Below, piece by piece: positions 6,940 through 8,835 of a DNA stretch of 8,835 nucleotides. Source of the DNA: Dehalococcoidales bacterium (GTDB lineage: Bacteria; Chloroflexota; Dehalococcoidia; Dehalococcoidales; Fen-1064); contig DAOUVG010000042.1 of assembly GCA_030667735.1 (NCBI GenBank), positions 1 to 8,835 on the forward strand, given 5' to 3'. The position numbers were made by a program, and so were the translations under genes. Position 1 is the stretch's first letter, and every line of letters starts with the position of its first letter. The notes beneath the pieces are model-generated. The model searched no databases, was not told where the DNA came from, and was given only the letters and a program-made list of their open reading frames with translations.

Positions 6940-7273
6940 TACCTTCACCAAGTTGACCGATGGAATAGTTCTGGCGGAAGATACACTGAAGGTGACAGTA
7001 GGTGAAGAATATCGTTGCCGAGCCGTTTCTGCCTACCAGGGGTGACTCCTCACCGAAGTGCGGTCCGTAGCTGGAGATGATAGCGCGGGCCGTGTTACGG
7101 CCCATAGCGCGGGCCGTGACGCGGTCTGTTACGCGGAACTTGCCGCTCTTGCCGGAAAGACGGTTAACCCGGCACTGATGGGGACACAGGGAGCAGGGTT
7201 CCAGGTTGGCCCTGGCCATCTGCGTACGAACCCTGAGTTCTCCGGCCTGATGGAGACGTTGATAGCCCGCCAC
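6932..7273 (-). pseudogene. Truncated PflX-like radical SAM protein (N-terminal remnant)
   Basis: The 113 residues match the N-terminal third of the PflX/COG1313 radical SAM family (usually about 300 residues or more): LEPCSLCPHQCRVNRLSG with C27, C30 and C34, then SYGPHFGEESPLVG, then TIFFTYCHLQCIF and QNYSIGQLGEG. The frame then stops (TGA 6934-6932) at the beginning of acylphosphatase, so the SAM-binding barrel is absent. The [4Fe-4S] motif CxxxCxxC reads C93-HLQ-C97-IF-R100: the third cysteine is arginine, CGC in place of TGC or TGT. A fourth family cysteine, normally in 'GYC/GFC', is Phe46 (TTC). An apparent insertion of about ten residues lies at 49-64. The start GTG 7273 is five bases after the previous stop codon. 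It cannot be a working radical SAM enzyme as encoded. The frame is still open, so decay is recent or the fragment is maintained by coupling or for another role. An assembly error is an alternative for the truncation. Confidence 0.82.
7080..7127 (-). repeat. 24-bp tandem duplication inside the radical SAM remnant
   Basis: The 15-mer ATAGCGCGGGCCGTG (+ strand) occurs at 7080-7094 and again at 7104-7118, a 24-bp period; the two 24-bp units agree at about 19 positions. A 7-bp inverted repeat, GGGCCGT-gtt-ACGGCCC, spans 7087-7103. On the coding strand this yields the repeated peptide TARA (residues 53-56 and 61-64), in frame. It coincides with the stretch that looks inserted relative to the family. 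Confidence 0.75.
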
Positions 7274-7278
7274 CTGAC

Positions 7279-7434
7279 CTATTCTACCTCTTCCTCTTCT
7301 TCCTTCTTCTGCTTCTTCACTTTCTTGATGATATCCACGTTCATGGGAGGAGGCAGAATGGAACTGGTCAACGTCTTCCTGGTGTCTTTTTTTTGCTTCT
7401 TTGGCTCTCTGTGTCTGTAATCACGTTTTCCCAT
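7279..7434 (-). CDS. Small highly charged protein of 51 residues
   Basis: An ORF too short for common length cut-offs. Its first 20 residues are strongly basic, MGKRDYRHREPKKQKKDTRK. A short neutral linker SSILPPPMNV follows (24-33), then VDIIKKVKKQKK and an acidic tail of five Glu, Val and Glu. A ribosome site GGGAG lies five bases before ATG. The gene lies 53 bp downstream of rnc, and its stop is five bases from the next start, so it fits snugly in the operon. I recall similar short 'GKRDYRHREPKK' proteins in Chloroflexota, but no function is known to me. A basic N-terminal segment in an RNase III operon makes RNA or ribosome binding plausible (inference). No membrane segment or cysteine is present. 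Confidence 0.72.
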   Translation of the reverse strand: MGKRDYRHREPKKQKKDTRKTLTSSILPPPMNVDIIKKVKKQKKEEEEEVE

Positions 7435-7487
7435 GGTACTCCCTGCTCCGAGAAGTTGATTGCGTTGAACTAAAGTTTAACAAAGCA

Positions 7488-8192
7488 TTATCTTTCTGTA
7501 AAGTTGGCCAGGAGTTTCCTCAGTATGGCATGAGCGGCGTCCGTTTCGGCGATTTTCTTGCTCTTACCGGCGCCCTCGCCCAGTACGGTATCGCCCAGCC
7601 TTACTTCAACCGTGAACCACCTTTCGTGGGCCGGTCCGGTAGCTTCGATAACGTGGTAGGTGGGTGCCTGCTGCTCCCGCGCCTGGAGTAATTCCTGGAG
7701 CTTTGATTTGGAACTGGTGGCTATGCCCTGGCTGACTGCCTTTTCCAGTTCAGAATCGAGCAGCCTCAGGACGAAGTCCCCGGTGGCATCGTAGCCCTGG
7801 TCAAGAAAGACAGCCCCGATAACTGCTTCCAGTGCTCCGGCAAGGTTGGCTGGCTTGGTCCGGCCGCCGGTTGCTTCCTCTCCCCTCCCCATAAGGAGAT
7901 ATTCGCCAAGCCCGATGTCTCCGGCCACCCGGGCCAGAGTATTGCCCCGTACCAGGACGGCGCGAAGCTTGGTCATCTCCCCCTCGTTGAAATGGGGGAA
8001 ATCGGTATAGAGTTTGGCAGCAATCACCAGGCCCAGGACGGCGTCTCCGAGGAACTCCAGTCTCTCGTTAGTTGCCGGAGCCAGGTGCGGAAACTCATTG
8101 GTGTAGGAGCCATGCACCAGGGCCTCCTTAAGGAGTAGGGGGTTGTTGAAGGAGACTCCGAAGGCTTGCTGCGCCGCGGCCAGGTTCTCCAT
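7488..8192 (-). CDS. rnc: Ribonuclease III
   Basis: A 234-residue double-stranded-RNA endonuclease for rRNA and mRNA processing, acting as a cytosolic dimer. The catalytic domain (about 1-150) has the signature NERLEFLGDAVLG (42-54) with E43, E46 and D50, equivalent to E. coli E38, E41 and D45. The second catalytic motif reads NLAGALEAVIGAVFLDQG (116-133): E122 matches E. coli E117, but the position of D114, a metal ligand, is Gly119. The alignment has no gap between GRGE and LEA, so this is a true substitution in this gene model. A C-terminal double-stranded-RNA-binding domain spans about 161-229 (SKLQELLQ ... GAGKSKKIAETDAA). AGAAAGGAG (8201-8209 on the complement) stands eight bases before ATG. 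It is the first gene of a leftward operon with a structured leader. The identity is firm; full activity depends on the Gly substitution. Confidence 0.96.
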   Translation of the reverse strand: MENLAAAQQAFGVSFNNPLLLKEALVHGSYTNEFPHLAPATNERLEFLGDAVLGLVIAAKLYTDFPHFNEGEMTKLRAVLVRGNTLARVAGDIGLGEYLLMGRGEEATGGRTKPANLAGALEAVIGAVFLDQGYDATGDFVLRLLDSELEKAVSQGIATSSKSKLQELLQAREQQAPTYHVIEATGPAHERWFTVEVRLGDTVLGEGAGKSKKIAETDAAHAILRKLLANFTER

Positions 8193-8222
8193 GACCAGGA
8201 CTCCTTTCTCACCTGTTTCTTA

Positions 8223-8279
8223 GCTGGTAAACCCAGCGAACCAGGCTGCAACTCCAGCGAACTGGACTGTAAGTCCAGC
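8223..8279 (-). repeat. 21-bp imperfect tandem repeat forming hairpins in the rnc leader
   Basis: Read on the - strand, two 21-bp units beginning GCTGGA (from 8279 and from 8258) agree at 16 positions and a third, shorter unit starts GCTGGG at 8237. They create overlapping dyads: CTGGACT-tac-AGTCCAG (8278-8262), centred near the expected transcription start; TCCAG-UUCG-CUGGA (8266-8253); and GCUGG-GUUUA-CCAGC (8237-8223). The last two fall in the predicted leader RNA. RNase III autoregulates through cleavage of a leader stem in E. coli, so a similar role is possible but unproven. Confidence 0.6.
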
Positions 8280-8305
8280 ATAGATAGTCAGGGTGAATCT
8301 GTCAA
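8277..8305 (-). promoter_or_regulatory. Promoter of the rnc operon
   Basis: On the - strand a perfect TTGACA (8305-8300) is followed after 17 bases by TATGCT (8282-8277), four of six to TATAAT. Transcription would start near 8270, giving a leader of about 78 bases before the rnc ATG. It is divergent from the tRNA-Gln promoter in the same gap. Confidence 0.7.
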
Positions 8306-8326
8306 ATAACCGCATCCGCCAGCCTG

Positions 8327-8355
8327 TTGCCTGTGACATAGTCGTATGCTATAAT
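8327..8355 (+). promoter_or_regulatory. Promoter of the tRNA-Gln gene
   Basis: TTGCCT (8327-8332), a 17-base spacer and a perfect TATAAT (8350-8355). Transcription would begin about five bases before the mature tRNA. The -35 is 22 bases from the -35 of the divergent rnc promoter. Confidence 0.75.
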
Positions 8356-8366
8356 ATTCGGGTTGC

Positions 8367-8440
8367 TGGGGAATAGTCTAGCGGTAGGACAGCGGACTCT
8401 GAATCCGTGTGGGTAGGTTCGAATCCTACTTCCCCAGCCA
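8367..8440 (+). tRNA. tRNA-Gln (anticodon CTG)
   Basis: A complete cloverleaf: acceptor TGGGGAA/TTCCCCA, anticodon stem GCGGA/TCCGT with loop CTCTGAA reading anticodon CTG, and T arm GTAGG-TTCGAAT-CCTAC. The discriminator is G and CCA is encoded (8438-8440). The first base pair is U-A, a known feature of glutamine tRNAs. Confidence 0.95.
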
Positions 8441-8526
8441 ATTTGTGTTATAAAAGAAACGGTGTGGGTCACCAATTCGTCCGGTTAATAACTTAATAGT
8501 AGAGAGTATCACACCAGTCATTTTGT

Positions 8527-8602
8527 GGCGCATTCGTCTAGCGGTTAGGACACCTCCCTCTCAAGGAGGAGATCACCGGTTCGAATCCGGTATGCGCTAC
8601 CA
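8527..8602 (+). tRNA. tRNA-Glu (anticodon CTC)
   Basis: A complete cloverleaf: acceptor GGCGCAT/ATGCGCT with a G-U first pair, anticodon stem CCTCC/GGAGG with loop CTCTCAA reading anticodon CTC, and T arm ACCGG-TTCGAAT-CCGGT. The discriminator is A and CCA is encoded. No clear promoter is seen in the 86-bp spacer after tRNA-Gln; co-transcription is possible. Confidence 0.95.
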
Positions 8603-8605
8603 GAC

Positions 8606-8635
8606 TTGACTTATGCGGTAGTTCATCTCTATAAT
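8606..8635 (+). promoter_or_regulatory. Promoter of the tRNA-Thr gene
   Basis: TTGACT (8606-8611), an 18-base spacer and a perfect TATAAT (8630-8635), located just after the CCA end of tRNA-Glu. Transcription would start near 8642, leaving about 35 bases of leader. Confidence 0.72.
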
Positions 8636-8676
8636 ACGCTGGCAATTTGTCCGGTTGCGGAAGTAGTGGTGTTCTT

Positions 8677-8750
8677 GCCTGAGTAGCTCAGTTGGTTAGA
8701 GCAGCTGTTTTGTAAACAGCAGGTCGCGGGTTCGAATCCCTCCTCAGGCT
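8677..8750 (+). tRNA. tRNA-Thr (anticodon TGT)
   Basis: Acceptor GCCTGAG/CTCAGGC, D arm GCTC...GAGC, anticodon stem GCTGT/ACAGC with loop TTTGTAA reading anticodon TGT. The T arm is GCGGG-TTCGAAT-CCCTC, which leaves a C-U mismatch at the second stem pair. Discriminator is T and CCA is not encoded, unlike the two upstream tRNAs. Confidence 0.93.
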
Positions 8751-8777
8751 TGGGTGTTAACTTTAGTGGGGGTATGG

Positions 8778-8835
8778 GGAGGGGTGCCGGAGTGGTTAAT
8801 CGGAGCAGACTGTAAATCTGCCGCCCTAAGGGCTA
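8778..8835 (+). tRNA. tRNA-Tyr (anticodon GTA), 3' part outside window
   Basis: Starts GGAGGGG. The anticodon stem GCAGA/TCTGC encloses CTGTAAA, giving anticodon GTA. A long class II variable arm begins (CGCCCTAAGGG), as expected for bacterial tRNA-Tyr. The T arm and acceptor 3' strand lie beyond the window. Confidence 0.9.

Larger units (their letters stand above)
8473..8656 (+). repeat. Repeated element CAATTYGTCCGGTT in two tRNA spacers (8473-8486 and 8643-8656)
   Basis: CAATTCGTCCGGTT (8473-8486) precedes tRNA-Glu by 40 bases, and CAATTTGTCCGGTT (8643-8656) precedes tRNA-Thr by 20 bases: 13 of 14 bases match. The second copy falls at the predicted start of the tRNA-Thr transcript. Only the two copies are the feature; the interval between includes tRNA-Glu. 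Function unknown. Confidence 0.45.

Noticed and set aside
7058..7691. Two + strand frames (7058-7420 and 7401-7691) across the rnc operon
   Set aside because: They are complements of the radical SAM remnant, the small charged protein and the rnc 3' end; the Ser/Phe-rich stretch is just the reverse of the Lys/Glu codons.
8223..8279. Repeats before rnc as a CRISPR array
   Set aside because: Units are contiguous 21-bp imperfect copies with no unique spacers and no cas genes nearby.
8024..8281. Alternative - strand frame running through the rnc leader into the rnc 5' end
   Set aside because: Its peptide repeats come from the leader tandem repeat, and it overlaps rnc in another frame without a ribosome site.

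Overview
The window is moderately GC-rich bacterial DNA with compact, co-directional genes. A tungsten/molybdenum aldehyde:ferredoxin oxidoreductase and a PflX-type radical SAM remnant point to an anaerobe. The gene set (DegV, DUF362, UPF0173 hydrolase, RNase III followed by a short Lys/Glu-rich protein and acylphosphatase) resembles what I remember of Dehalococcoidia (Chloroflexota). That placement is an inference from general resemblance, not from a marker gene.

Layout, + strand: the 3' end of a DegV-family fatty-acid-binding protein (2-523) is followed by a P-loop kinase (595-1188) with its own promoter and possibly a leaderless start. Next comes a five-gene probable operon (1261-6511): aldehyde ferredoxin oxidoreductase, M17 leucyl aminopeptidase, UPF0173 metallo-beta-lactamase-fold hydrolase, a DUF362 protein and a small unrecognised Cys-containing protein. 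Gaps in this operon are 15-72 bp and most genes have a clear Shine-Dalgarno. Aminopeptidase plus aldehyde oxidation would fit amino-acid or peptide catabolism, but the sequence does not prove it.

Layout, - strand: a convergent operon reads leftward from about 8270 to 6658: RNase III (rnc), a 51-residue highly charged small protein (too short for ordinary ORF cut-offs), a truncated PflX-like radical SAM pseudogene, and acylphosphatase. A strong promoter and a structured repeat-containing leader precede rnc. The 146-bp gap between the convergent operons (6512-6657) holds no gene or clear terminator.

Right end, + strand: a tRNA cluster, Gln(CTG), Glu(CTC), Thr(TGT) and Tyr(GTA, cut by the window end). 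The tRNA-Gln promoter is divergent from the rnc promoter, and tRNA-Thr has its own promoter.

Most notable: the decaying radical SAM gene that lost its third cluster cysteine and its C-terminal two thirds while staying in the operon; the small charged protein beside RNase III; a metal-ligand Asp replaced by Gly in RNase III; and the hairpin-rich rnc leader. I see no CRISPR array, insertion sequence, prophage or obvious defence system.
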